Assembly: GCA_020052215.1 (NCBI GenBank)
Contig: JAGVPN010000252.1
Coordinates: 1-10,903 of the forward strand
Reading direction: 5' to 3'
Length of the DNA: 10,903 nucleotides
Source of the DNA: Syntrophobacterales bacterium
GTDB taxonomy: Bacteria > Desulfobacterota > Desulfobaccia > Desulfobaccales > 0-14-0-80-60-11
How positions within the stretch are numbered: the first letter of the stretch is position 1; each line of letters opens with the position of its first letter. The position numbers and the translations under genes were made by a program. Shown in pieces: positions 1 through 7,181 of this stretch. Under the pieces are notes generated by a model, which ran no database searches, was not told where the DNA came from, and worked only from the letters and a program-made list of their open reading frames with translations.

Positions 1-555
1 AACCTGGCCACCGTGGCCGCCAAGCAAGGCCAGCCGGCGGAAGCCTCCCAGCACCTGCTTATGGCCCAGGATGCGGCCCGGCAATCCCGTTCCCCCCAGG
101 CCCTGGGACGGGTGTACCTCCAGTGGGCCAGTTTTTTTCTGGACCAGCATGATCCGGCTTCGGCCCAAGACTTTCTCACCCGGGCCCAACCCCTCGCCAC
201 CACTCCGGAACTCAAGGGCACCCTCTTCCATCACCGGGGCCGGCTCTCCCTGGCCCGGGGGGACACCGGCCAGGCCCTGGAGATGTTCGCCCAAGCCCTT
301 AGAGCCGATCGATCCATCCTGGACCGGGCCGCCATGGCCGCGGACCTGTTTTGTCTGGGCGAGACCTATCAGACCCGGGGGGACCTGGACCAGGCCTGGG
401 ATAACTATGCCCGGGCCTTCGACGTCTACGCCGGCCTGGGAAAAAAGGCCCAGTTAGACAGGTGTCTGAAACGGCTGCAGGAAGTCAACCGAGAGGGCCG
501 GATGGGCCACTCCCTGGAACGGTTCGAAAAGCGAGCCCATCCCGGCCCTTCCTGA
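1..555 (+). CDS. TPR-repeat protein, C-terminal part (5' end outside window)
   Basis: The reading frame is open from base 1, so the true start lies upstream; the GTG at 13 is probably internal. The visible ~184 residues are entirely helical and show at least two to three tetratricopeptide-like units. The clearest are around residues 70-105 (pattern RGRLSLARGDTGQALEMF) and 108-145 (LGETYQTRGDLDQAWDNY), each with the Gly-Asp turn and following Ala seen in TPR helix pairs. A charged tail with no domain follows. TPR arrays are protein-protein scaffolds, and nothing here identifies the partner or cell location. The next gene starts 141 bases downstream in the same direction, so co-transcription is possible but not evident. 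The TPR assignment is fairly safe; the function is unknown. Confidence 0.75.
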   Translation, partial: NLATVAAKQGQPAEASQHLLMAQDAARQSRSPQALGRVYLQWASFFLDQHDPASAQDFLTRAQPLATTPELKGTLFHHRGRLSLARGDTGQALEMFAQALRADRSILDRAAMAADLFCLGETYQTRGDLDQAWDNYARAFDVYAGLGKKAQLDRCLKRLQEVNREGRMGHSLERFEKRAHPGPS

Positions 556-696
556 TTTTCCCTGATTTCCGGCAGTCGGTCCCCAACCCGCGTTTGGTGA
601 GGCCAGGGCAGGGAACCATAAACCTGCCGGCCGCTGAGGGGGCTGCCATCCGGGCTTTACTTCTCGGTCACCCCGGTTTATGCTGCAAACGGACTT

Positions 697-2013
697 ATGG
701 TTATCTCCTGGTTGGTGCTAAAATTAGGAGTGGTGCGGTTTGCCACCTCATTATTGGTGGTGTTGCTGGCCAACGTCCTGAACCGGGTGTTGATCGTGGA
801 CCTGACGGTGCCCGCGGCCCTGGTCACCTTCAGCTTCGCCTTTCAGCACGTGATGACGCCGGTGGGCCTGGTTACCGGCTATTTTTCCGACAACTATGCC
901 GTCCGGGGCCGTCGCCGCGCCCCTTACATCTGGGGAGGCATGTTGCTCAGCGTGGCGGTTATGCCTTTCTTCCCGAGCTGGGCTATGGACCTGGGAGCCC
1001 AGCCCCACAACCGTATCCTCCTGTACCAGGGGGTGCTGCTGTTTTCCCTGTTCGGCATCGGCACCACCGTGTCCGCCACCGCCATCAATGCCCTCCTGGT
1101 GGACCGGATCCCGGAGCGGGACCGGGGCGGCGCCCTGACCATGGTGTGGATTTTGACCCTGCTGGGTTTTATCGTGGGCTCCTCCCTGGCCGGGGTGCTG
1201 TTCCCGGCTTTTGATCCCGACAAGATCCACCAGCTCTTTGTGGTGGTTACCCTGGTGGTGATGGCGGTCACCCTCTGGGGGGCCTGGGGCATCGAGCCGC
1301 CCAACGAGACCGAGGCTGCCCCCGGGCATCACCAGATGGCCTTGGGGCCTACTTTAAAGTTTTTGGCCAGCAACCGGCAGGCCGTGGCCTTTTTTGCCTT
1401 TCTGGGGATCTCCACCTTTTTCCTGGCCATCCAGACCTTCCTTTTGACCGCCTACGGCGGGGAAGTTTTGGCCCTGCCGGTGGCGCAAACCAGCCGGTTC
1501 GGGATTTACACCACCTATGGCATCTTGGCGGGCATGGTGGTGGTGCATCTTCTGATCAGCGCCCGGCAGAACTGGGGAAACAAAATCGTCCTGGCGGTAA
1601 GCCTGGTGGTGGGCGCGGCGGCCTTCGGGCTGCTGAGCCTGACCTCGTTTACGCCGAACCCCACCTGGGGCATCTATGCCCTCTGTCTCCTGGGGCTGGC
1701 CCGAGGCTTTTACAACGTAGGGCTGTCTCACCTGACCATGAGCATGGCCCACCCCACCTTCAGTGGAGTCTTTATGGGTTTGTGGAATCTGGCCAGCGGC
1801 CTGGCCCTGGCCGCGGGGGAAATGACCGGGGGATTCCTCAAAGACCGGCTCGCTTATCTTTCGGGCAGCGAGGCCGGGGCTTATGGCTGGGTGTTTCTGC
1901 TGGAAGGGGTGGGGTTGCTGGCCTGCCTCCTGTTCCTGGTGCCCCTGAGCCTGGAGAAATACCGGCCTCAACTGGCGGTGCTGGTGGCCGATAAACCGGT
2001 GAAACCGTATTAG
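697..2013 (+). CDS. MFS transporter of the PucC / bacteriochlorophyll-delivery (BCD) family
   Basis: This 438-residue, very hydrophobic protein has about 12 predicted membrane segments. Several stretches match the PucC/LhaA branch of the major facilitator superfamily: LNRVLIVDLTVPA near residue 28; the loop 2-3 signature with GYFSD followed by RGRRRAPYIWGG near residues 60-80; a SATAINALLVDRIPERDRGG segment; and a C-terminal FMGLWNLASGLALAAGE plus AYGWVFLLE pattern. In phototrophs, PucC-like proteins assist light-harvesting complex assembly and may move (bacterio)chlorophyll. The family also has members outside phototrophs with unknown substrates. No pigment or antenna gene is visible here, so the substrate is left open. 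ATG 697 is the first usual start after an in-frame TAA at 619; the Shine-Dalgarno is poor. The next gene starts one base after its stop, which suggests co-transcription. Family confidence is high, function low. Confidence 0.85.
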   Translation: MVISWLVLKLGVVRFATSLLVVLLANVLNRVLIVDLTVPAALVTFSFAFQHVMTPVGLVTGYFSDNYAVRGRRRAPYIWGGMLLSVAVMPFFPSWAMDLGAQPHNRILLYQGVLLFSLFGIGTTVSATAINALLVDRIPERDRGGALTMVWILTLLGFIVGSSLAGVLFPAFDPDKIHQLFVVVTLVVMAVTLWGAWGIEPPNETEAAPGHHQMALGPTLKFLASNRQAVAFFAFLGISTFFLAIQTFLLTAYGGEVLALPVAQTSRFGIYTTYGILAGMVVVHLLISARQNWGNKIVLAVSLVVGAAAFGLLSLTSFTPNPTWGIYALCLLGLARGFYNVGLSHLTMSMAHPTFSGVFMGLWNLASGLALAAGEMTGGFLKDRLAYLSGSEAGAYGWVFLLEGVGLLACLLFLVPLSLEKYRPQLAVLVADKPVKPY

Positions 2014-2014
2014 G

Positions 2015-3394
2015 GTGGGGAAAGTGGTGACGCCGCGCCTGACGCTGACAACTGCCGTACCGGGCCTCACCCATCTGGTCTGGGTTATATTGTTTTTGCA
2101 ATTGCTGGGGTGCGGGCCGAGTCCGGACATTTCGCCGCCCCGGTCCATCACCTACACCTTCGATGCCCCCACCCGGGAATTAATCCGGCTCCTGGCGCAG
2201 AAGGCCAAGAGTGCCGCGTACAAAGATTTCGACCGGAACTTTAAGGGAATCCTGGTGCCGGAAAGCCTGCTCCCTTATGAGCCCTTTGTGCTGGGACTCT
2301 CCACCGAGAGCAAGATACCCGCGGTGCTGCTTCTTGACGCCCCCTGGGTCCAGCGGTACGGGGTGGCCGGGTGGCTCTATGAACTGGAACGCACCAAGGT
2401 CTTTGACCGGACGGAACTGGCGCCGTCGGTGGCGGAGGCCTTCTCCGTGTCCCTGGCCCACATCACCGGCCGGGGAGGCAAGCAGTTGGTGGCTGTGCCC
2501 ACGTACATCAAGGGCAACATCCTATTCTATCGCCGGGATATCCTGAAGCGCTACAACCTGGCGCCCCCCCGCACCTGGGAGGATCTCAGGGTGATCTGCC
2601 GCAAGGTTCTGCCCCAGGAAAAGTCTCTGAAATATGGCCTGCTTATCCACTCCACCAATACCCTGAATGATTTTTATCCGATTTTCTGGGGCTTCGGGGG
2701 CCGGATCAACGATGACGCCGGCCAGTTTGTCCTGCCCCAGAAGAACAACGCCGAGGCCTTCGTCGCGGCCCTCAAAGCGCTGATAGCCATGCAGGGGAGC
2801 ATTATTCCGGGGCCCGGGGCGCTGCCACAATTCGACCCCGGGGGGAGCCTGCGGCAGGCTTTTTACCAGGGCCAGACCCTGTTTATGATCAACTGGAGCA
2901 CCCGCCTGAAAGACTTGAGCGATTTGATTGCCAAAGGCGCGGGCCAGCCGCAGGGTCGCCTCACCAGCGTCAGCCAGGTGGGGGTGGCCCCCATCCCGGC
3001 CCAGGAGGGTCATCCGCACCGCTATTCCAACATCGGCTCTTTTGGCTGGGCCGTCAACCGCTTTTCCGTGATCGATCCGGTGGTCATCGAACATGCCAAG
3101 CGGTTTATCGGGGTGGTGGCCGGCGAGCAATTTCAGCTCCTGGCGGCGGAAACCATGGGGCAGGTGCCGTCCCTCATCCGGGCCCTGAAAAAGGTCACCA
3201 ACCAAGAAGTGTTGCAGGTGTACAATGATACCTTTGCCCAGAAAGATATGGTAATGCGCCCCCGGCCCCACAGCCGCCGGATCAACAATATACTGGAAAA
3301 AGTCCTGGATGAGGCCCTTTACGGCCGGCAAACCCCAGAAGCGGCCCTGGCTTGGGCGCTGGCGGAACTGAAAAAAGACCAAACTCCTGATTAG
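2015..3394 (+). CDS. Extracellular solute-binding protein family 1, lipoprotein
   Basis: A 459-residue periplasmic binding protein. A basic N-terminus and hydrophobic stretch (residues 18-31) end in the lipobox L-L-G-C with Cys33, so it is probably a lipid-anchored lipoprotein. Glycine at +2 gives no inner-membrane retention Asp. The body follows the family-1 (sugar/ABC type) binding-protein pattern: a LLDAPWVQRYGVAGWLYEL block; VAVPTYIKGNILFYRRDIL followed by PPRTWEDL; and a later AFYQGQTLFMINW segment. Such proteins normally deliver sugars or other small solutes to MalFG-type permeases, but none is encoded nearby. The next gene instead encodes a membrane sensor-like protein that abuts it exactly (TAG then ATG). 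GTG 2015 is one base after the previous stop; GTG 2024 or 2027, preceded by a GGGGAAA stretch, are plausible alternatives that keep the signal peptide. The ligand is unknown. Confidence 0.87.
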   Translation: MGKVVTPRLTLTTAVPGLTHLVWVILFLQLLGCGPSPDISPPRSITYTFDAPTRELIRLLAQKAKSAAYKDFDRNFKGILVPESLLPYEPFVLGLSTESKIPAVLLLDAPWVQRYGVAGWLYELERTKVFDRTELAPSVAEAFSVSLAHITGRGGKQLVAVPTYIKGNILFYRRDILKRYNLAPPRTWEDLRVICRKVLPQEKSLKYGLLIHSTNTLNDFYPIFWGFGGRINDDAGQFVLPQKNNAEAFVAALKALIAMQGSIIPGPGALPQFDPGGSLRQAFYQGQTLFMINWSTRLKDLSDLIAKGAGQPQGRLTSVSQVGVAPIPAQEGHPHRYSNIGSFGWAVNRFSVIDPVVIEHAKRFIGVVAGEQFQLLAAETMGQVPSLIRALKKVTNQEVLQVYNDTFAQKDMVMRPRPHSRRINNILEKVLDEALYGRQTPEAALAWALAELKKDQTPD

Positions 3395-5038
3395 ATGAAA
3401 ACCTCCGAGACCTTCATCCGCTATTCCCTGCGGAACCGGCTGTTCGTCCTGGCCGGGGCCACTTTCTTGTTGTGCGCCGTGGTCATCCTGCTGTTCTTCC
3501 CCCTGCTCAACCTCACCCTGGAAGGGCTCCAGAACCGCACCATCAATTCCATGAAAGAGGCCGCCGAAGTGGAGGCCACCACCATCGCCCGGCTCCTGGT
3601 CCTGGAATTTTCGTCGCTCAAGGGGTTGTTGAAGGTGACGCCGACCTCGAACACGGAGACCGATCAGTGGATCAAAGCTCTCTTGTGGGAGAAGGTCACC
3701 TTCAATGAAATCATCGAAGGGATTGAGCTGATCCAGGGGCAGAAAGACATCCAGGGCCGGCACCTGACCTACCTGTTTTATCGCCGGGATGCTCCGGAAC
3801 TGAAGCCCATGGCCGGCCCCCAAAAAATCATGAAGTCGTTTCAAGGCCTGGAACAGGACCTCATCAACAGCATTACCACGCAGCAGCGGGTGGACAACGC
3901 CATCCAGGAATCCGTCAATCGGGGGCCTAACGAAGAAGGGGAGATGCTGCGGCGCTACATGCCGGTGTATGTGCTGCTGGCGGATGAGGGGGCGGTCTTC
4001 TGGGGCGTGGCCAAAATCGGCATCGATACCGAGCGGATGCGCCAACTGCTCCTCCTTCAGAGCCAGGAGCAGACCAATATCCGCCGGAACATCTGGGTGG
4101 AGATCATTCTGAGCCTGTTCATCTCCGGGGTCCTGGCCATGAGCCTCATCTACTTCTGGGTGCGGCACATCACGGAGCCTTTAAGGACCCTCAGCATGGT
4201 GACCGCGGCTTTGAAGGGCGCCAAACCTGAAGATTTCGATCTCTGGCTGGAGAACCTGAAACGGGTGGATGCCCAGGGGCAGGCCGAGGTGGTGGTGATC
4301 CAGGAGGTCCTGGAACGACTGGGCATGGCCGTGCCCAAACTGGGGCAGCGGCTGATTGACGGGGAAGCCCGGGCCTGCCTGGGTAAAGTGATGGCCCGGG
4401 GGCTTCCGGCCCTCCAGGCCTGGCAGGCTCAATTGCCTGGTCTGGAGCAGAAACTGGGCGATGAGGGGGCCACCGGGCCGCCCCACCAGACCCTGACCTT
4501 GATGCGGGCCAGACTGGACACGGTGTTTGACGATCTCTCCCACCTCTGGTCTGACCCCGCCGGGGAGTGGAATCGCCTTGATGTTACCCCCGGGGTGCAG
4601 CGGGCCTGGCGCCTGGCGACCCTGGGGCTGCCGGCGGAGGTTACGCCGCACCAGGAGTTCGCGCCCCTGCCGCCGGTCTGGGGGTCACAGGCCAAGCTGA
4701 GCCTGGCCGCTCTCTATCTCCTGGATTTTGCGGTGGATCTGCTGCCGCCGGCCGGGGAGCTGGGTATCAAGGCGGAGCCCAGCCCCGGGGGAGGGGTGCG
4801 CCTGGCCGTCTGGGTTTCCGGGAAGCCGCGCTCTACTTTGGAGTGCCAGGGGTGGTTAAATCCGTTCGGCGATCCGGGCCGGATTCAGGGAAGCCTGGGG
4901 CCGGCCCTGGCCGCGGCCATCGCCTCCCAGCACGGCGGCAGTCTCACGGTGGCGCCCCGGGAGGGCGGCGGTGCGGTCTTTTCCCTGGAATTACCCCCTC
5001 TGGCGGCCTCAGAGGAACTTCATGAACCGGCTATTTAG
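3395..5038 (+). CDS. Two-TM HAMP protein with degenerate histidine-kinase-like C-terminus
   Basis: 547 residues. TM1 spans about residues 17-38, a periplasmic domain about 39-230, TM2 about 236-256, then a HAMP-like segment with the conserved Pro (ITEP, Pro262). Beyond it lie a helical region (about 310-400) and an ATPase-like fold. The C-terminus (499-534) has the outline of the kinase G2 box and final strands: S-L-G-P-A-L, then S-Q-H-G-G-S-L-T-V and G-G-G-A-V-F-S-L-E-L-P. Key residues are missing. The N-box region (about 435-449) reads L-Y-L-L-D-F-A where N-L-L-x-N-A is expected, no DxGxG motif is seen, and no phosphoacceptor His stands in an H-box context. It therefore looks like a pseudokinase sensor. 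It abuts the binding-protein gene and overlaps the MlaE-like permease gene by 17 bases, which suggests a binding-protein/sensor pair. Fold assignment is moderate; loss of activity is inferred by eye. Confidence 0.72.
   Translation: MKTSETFIRYSLRNRLFVLAGATFLLCAVVILLFFPLLNLTLEGLQNRTINSMKEAAEVEATTIARLLVLEFSSLKGLLKVTPTSNTETDQWIKALLWEKVTFNEIIEGIELIQGQKDIQGRHLTYLFYRRDAPELKPMAGPQKIMKSFQGLEQDLINSITTQQRVDNAIQESVNRGPNEEGEMLRRYMPVYVLLADEGAVFWGVAKIGIDTERMRQLLLLQSQEQTNIRRNIWVEIILSLFISGVLAMSLIYFWVRHITEPLRTLSMVTAALKGAKPEDFDLWLENLKRVDAQGQAEVVVIQEVLERLGMAVPKLGQRLIDGEARACLGKVMARGLPALQAWQAQLPGLEQKLGDEGATGPPHQTLTLMRARLDTVFDDLSHLWSDPAGEWNRLDVTPGVQRAWRLATLGLPAEVTPHQEFAPLPPVWGSQAKLSLAALYLLDFAVDLLPPAGELGIKAEPSPGGGVRLAVWVSGKPRSTLECQGWLNPFGDPGRIQGSLGPALAAAIASQHGGSLTVAPREGGGAVFSLELPPLAASEELHEPAI
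5011..5016 (+). promoter_or_regulatory. Ribosome-binding site fixing the MlaE-like start
   Basis: AGAGGA sits five bases before ATG 5022, inside the end of the preceding gene. It is the best Shine-Dalgarno in the cluster. It favours ATG 5022 over the longer open frame that starts at ATG 4971, whose extra residues do not resemble an MlaE N-terminus. Confidence 0.65.
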
Positions 5039-5837
5039 GGTGGTGAGGGCCCTGGAGGGGCTCCTGGGCCGGGCCTGGGGCCGGTTCGGCGCCCGGGTCT
5101 CCCTATTTCTGGACATCTGCGCCATGTTCCATCGCCTCCTCCTGGGGGCCTTCATCGGTCCCCCCTGTGTGGGCCTGCTCTTCCGGGAACTGTGCCGGCA
5201 GGTATATTTCACCGCGATGCGGCGGGCCTATATCCTGGTCTTTACGTCCCTGATGCTGGGCATGTTGGTAATCGTCCATGCCACTCAGCAACTGGTCAAG
5301 CTCCAGGGGGAGGAATTCGTCGGCTGGCTGCTGGTCACCATCGTGGTGCGGGAGGTGGGGCCGGTGTGGGCCGCGTTTTTCGTCCTGCTCAATTCCGGGG
5401 GCGCCATCACCGTGGAGATCGGCAATATGTCGATAAACCAGGAGATTCGGGCCTTGAAGATGATGGGCATCGACCCATACCGTTACCTGGGGGTGCCGCG
5501 CTTCTGGGGGATCACCATCAGCCTGCTGTGCCTCTATATCCTGTGCGTGTTCACCGCCATCATCGGGGGGTATCTCTTTGCCCAGGCCTTTGCCGAGATC
5601 TTTTGGGCCAAATTCTGGCTGTCCTTCGTCAATGCCCTGCAGTGGATTGACCTGAGCGTGGGTTTCGCCAAGACCACCATCTTTGCTATGCTCATTGCCA
5701 CCGTGTCCATCTATTTCGGCTTCAGTTGCCGCGTCAACGTGGACGAGGTGGCGCGTAATACTTCCCAGGCGGCCATCTGGAGCCTGGTGCTCATAGGGGC
5801 CACGGACATCATCCTGACCGCGGCTTATTACCTGTGA
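5022..5837 (+). CDS. MlaE-type ABC transporter permease
   Basis: A 271-residue integral membrane protein of the MlaE/YrbE permease family, the inner-membrane part of phospholipid and hydrophobic-compound transporters in diderm bacteria (MlaFEDB type). Diagnostic segments are VREVGPVWAAF (about 109-119), a stretch aligning with the family's glycine/serine-rich GRxGSA segment but reading NSGGAITVEIGNM (124-136), INQEIRALKMMGIDPYRYL (138-156), and the C-terminal VDEVARNTSQAAIWSLVLI followed by a membrane-embedded TDIILT. About five to six membrane helices are likely, preceded by an amphipathic N-terminal region. An active partner needs an MlaF ATPase and usually an MlaD-type MCE protein. Here the downstream gene is ATPase-like but catalytically degenerate, and no MCE gene is in view. 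ATG 5022 is chosen because of the AGAGGA ribosome-binding site; it overlaps the upstream gene by 17 bases. Family assignment is strong; the cargo is unknown. Confidence 0.9.
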   Translation: MNRLFRVVRALEGLLGRAWGRFGARVSLFLDICAMFHRLLLGAFIGPPCVGLLFRELCRQVYFTAMRRAYILVFTSLMLGMLVIVHATQQLVKLQGEEFVGWLLVTIVVREVGPVWAAFFVLLNSGGAITVEIGNMSINQEIRALKMMGIDPYRYLGVPRFWGITISLLCLYILCVFTAIIGGYLFAQAFAEIFWAKFWLSFVNALQWIDLSVGFAKTTIFAMLIATVSIYFGFSCRVNVDEVARNTSQAAIWSLVLIGATDIILTAAYYL

Positions 5838-5867
5838 GCGCCCCCGGTTGGGGCCGCCGTGAAGCGC

Positions 5868-5872
5868 AAAGG
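5868..5872 (+). promoter_or_regulatory. Ribosome-binding site of the MlaF-like gene
   Basis: AAAGG lies five bases before ATG 5878, which is the only usual start codon after the in-frame TGA at 5860-5862. Confidence 0.5.
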
Positions 5873-5877
5873 CGCCT

Positions 5878-6597
5878 ATGCTGCACCATGCCTTGAATCT
5901 GGATATGGTCACCCTGCCGCGAGATAGCGCCTGGCCCGGGCCCCTGTCCCTGGCGGTGGCCTTCAACGAGGTCGTGCTCATTGAAGGGGCCGGGTTGGCG
6001 GAGAGCTTGCCGTTGCTGGACGTGGCGGCTACGCTCGCCTCCCCGGCGTCTGGCCACGTCCGCCATTGGGGTCGGGACGCGGCCCTGCGGCGCCGGGAAA
6101 AGCTCTACCGCCTCCGGCGCCGCATCGCCTATATCTCACCCCGGCAGGTGCTGCTGCACCTCATTACCCTGGGTGAGAATATCGCCCTGGGCCCCTGTTA
6201 TTACCAGGGATGCTCGGAAGCGGAGGCTTTAGCCCCCCACGCCGACTTGCTGGAACTCCTGGGACTTAACACCCATCTAACCCAGTACCCGCCCCAGGTG
6301 TCCGCCGCCATCTATGCCCGGGCGGTGTGGGCCCGGGAACTGGTAAAAGGGCCGGAGTTGATCCTGGCGGTGATCGAAGGCGACCTCGCCACCACCGCCG
6401 GGGCCGCCAGGCTGGCCCACGTCCTCCGGGATCATCTGGCCCGGAACGGGGCCGCCGCCTTGTTGCTGGGCGAGTCCCTGGAAGCCTTTTACCCCCTGGG
6501 GCATCGGCTCTTCAGGCTGGAAGCGGGGCAACTCCGCAAACAGACGATCCTGGAACACCGGGCCCGCCCCCTGACGGCTTACCTGCCCCTGATATGA
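5878..6597 (+). CDS. MlaF-like ABC ATPase homologue lacking all catalytic motifs (pseudo-ATPase)
   Basis: 239 residues. The chain keeps the order and spacing of an ABC ATPase of the MlaF kind, but the nucleotide-handling residues are replaced. Walker A is E-G-A-G-L-A-E-S (36-43), with Glu42 where Lys is required. The Q-loop region reads AYISPRQVLLHLITLGENI (84-102), matching the family around T-x-x-E-N but with Pro88 at the Gln position. The signature is V-S-A-A (141-144) instead of LSGG, followed by a recognisable YARAVWARELVKGPELIL. Walker B reads L-A-V-I-E, with no Asp-Glu pair at the usual place. The H-loop has Glu199 (LLLGES) for His. The frame is intact and GC-rich like its neighbours, so this is not simple decay. 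The start ATG 5878 follows AAAGG (5868-5872), and an in-frame TGA at 5860 excludes anything longer. It lies 40 bases after the MlaE-like permease, its likely partner. Confidence 0.72.
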   Translation: MLHHALNLDMVTLPRDSAWPGPLSLAVAFNEVVLIEGAGLAESLPLLDVAATLASPASGHVRHWGRDAALRRREKLYRLRRRIAYISPRQVLLHLITLGENIALGPCYYQGCSEAEALAPHADLLELLGLNTHLTQYPPQVSAAIYARAVWARELVKGPELILAVIEGDLATTAGAARLAHVLRDHLARNGAAALLLGESLEAFYPLGHRLFRLEAGQLRKQTILEHRARPLTAYLPLI

Positions 6598-7181
6598 CCA
6601 TGATGAGCAAGTTATCATTTAAGAAGATCATTTTCTACTTGATGTTGATTATTATTCCATTAATAGCCATTGAGTTAGGCTTGCGGATTTTCTTTGCAGT
6701 GAAGGTAAGTCCAAACGTAATGTTATTTGGTACTCCATGGTTTAATACCAAATGGCAGCAAAAATTTGATGACAGGGGCTATTCATTAAGAAAAGCTAAG
6801 AAGGAAAAAGCCAATGTCATGTGGCACGATAATTATCTAAATAATTATTCCAAATATTACCCGCGAGAAGAACGCACTGATCATGATGAGAATGGAGATA
6901 AATTTGTCATCAAGATGAACAACATGGGGTTTAGAGGCCCTGATTTCACTTATAAAAAGGAAGTAGGCACTATAAGAATTATCACTTTGGGAGCGTCCTC
7001 CACCTTTGGATATCGTGATAGAGACAATGAAACTTATCCATATTACTTACAAGAGTTCCTAAATCAGAAGTTAGGAGAAAAAAGTTGCGGGGATATTAAG
7101 CACTTTGAAGTACTAAACCTGGGCATTCCACACTTGCGGGCTGAGAATATTTACTCCTTAGTTCATGCAAGAAGTCCTTAA
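6594..7181 (+). CDS. SGNH/GDSL hydrolase-like protein, N-terminal part (gene split by frameshift)
   Basis: 195 residues. A single N-terminal membrane anchor (about residues 10-32) precedes a domain starting with the motif N-N-M-G-F-R-G-P-D, then I-I-T-L-G-A-S-S-T-F-G (nucleophile block I; Ser135 in G-A-S replaces the textbook GDS). Asn175-Leu-Gly177 stands at block II. SGNH enzymes are esterases or acyl transferases, often acting on surface polysaccharides. The frame ends abruptly at 7181, just where the conserved fold should continue, and the rest of the domain is found in the next frame from 7165. ATG 6594 overlaps the previous stop as ATGA, which suggests translational coupling; ATG 6600 and 6603 are alternatives. 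Base composition is much more AT-rich than in the flanking genes, which suggests acquisition by transfer. The product alone should be non-functional. Confidence 0.72.
   Translation: MTMMSKLSFKKIIFYLMLIIIPLIAIELGLRIFFAVKVSPNVMLFGTPWFNTKWQQKFDDRGYSLRKAKKEKANVMWHDNYLNNYSKYYPREERTDHDENGDKFVIKMNNMGFRGPDFTYKKEVGTIRIITLGASSTFGYRDRDNETYPYYLQEFLNQKLGEKSCGDIKHFEVLNLGIPHLRAENIYSLVHARSP

Noticed and set aside
462..1214. 250-codon open frame on the + strand
   Set aside because: It overlaps the TPR end and the transporter in another frame and is rich in Gly, Pro and Arg, as shadow frames are here.
2522..4168. 548-codon open frame on the - strand
   Set aside because: It lies antisense across the lipoprotein and sensor genes, has Gln/His/Gly/Pro-rich composition typical of a GC-rich shadow frame, and shows no domain.
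4971..5021. Longer N-terminus for the MlaE-like permease
   Set aside because: The extra residues lie inside the preceding gene, do not resemble MlaE, and the AGAGGA site supports ATG 5022.
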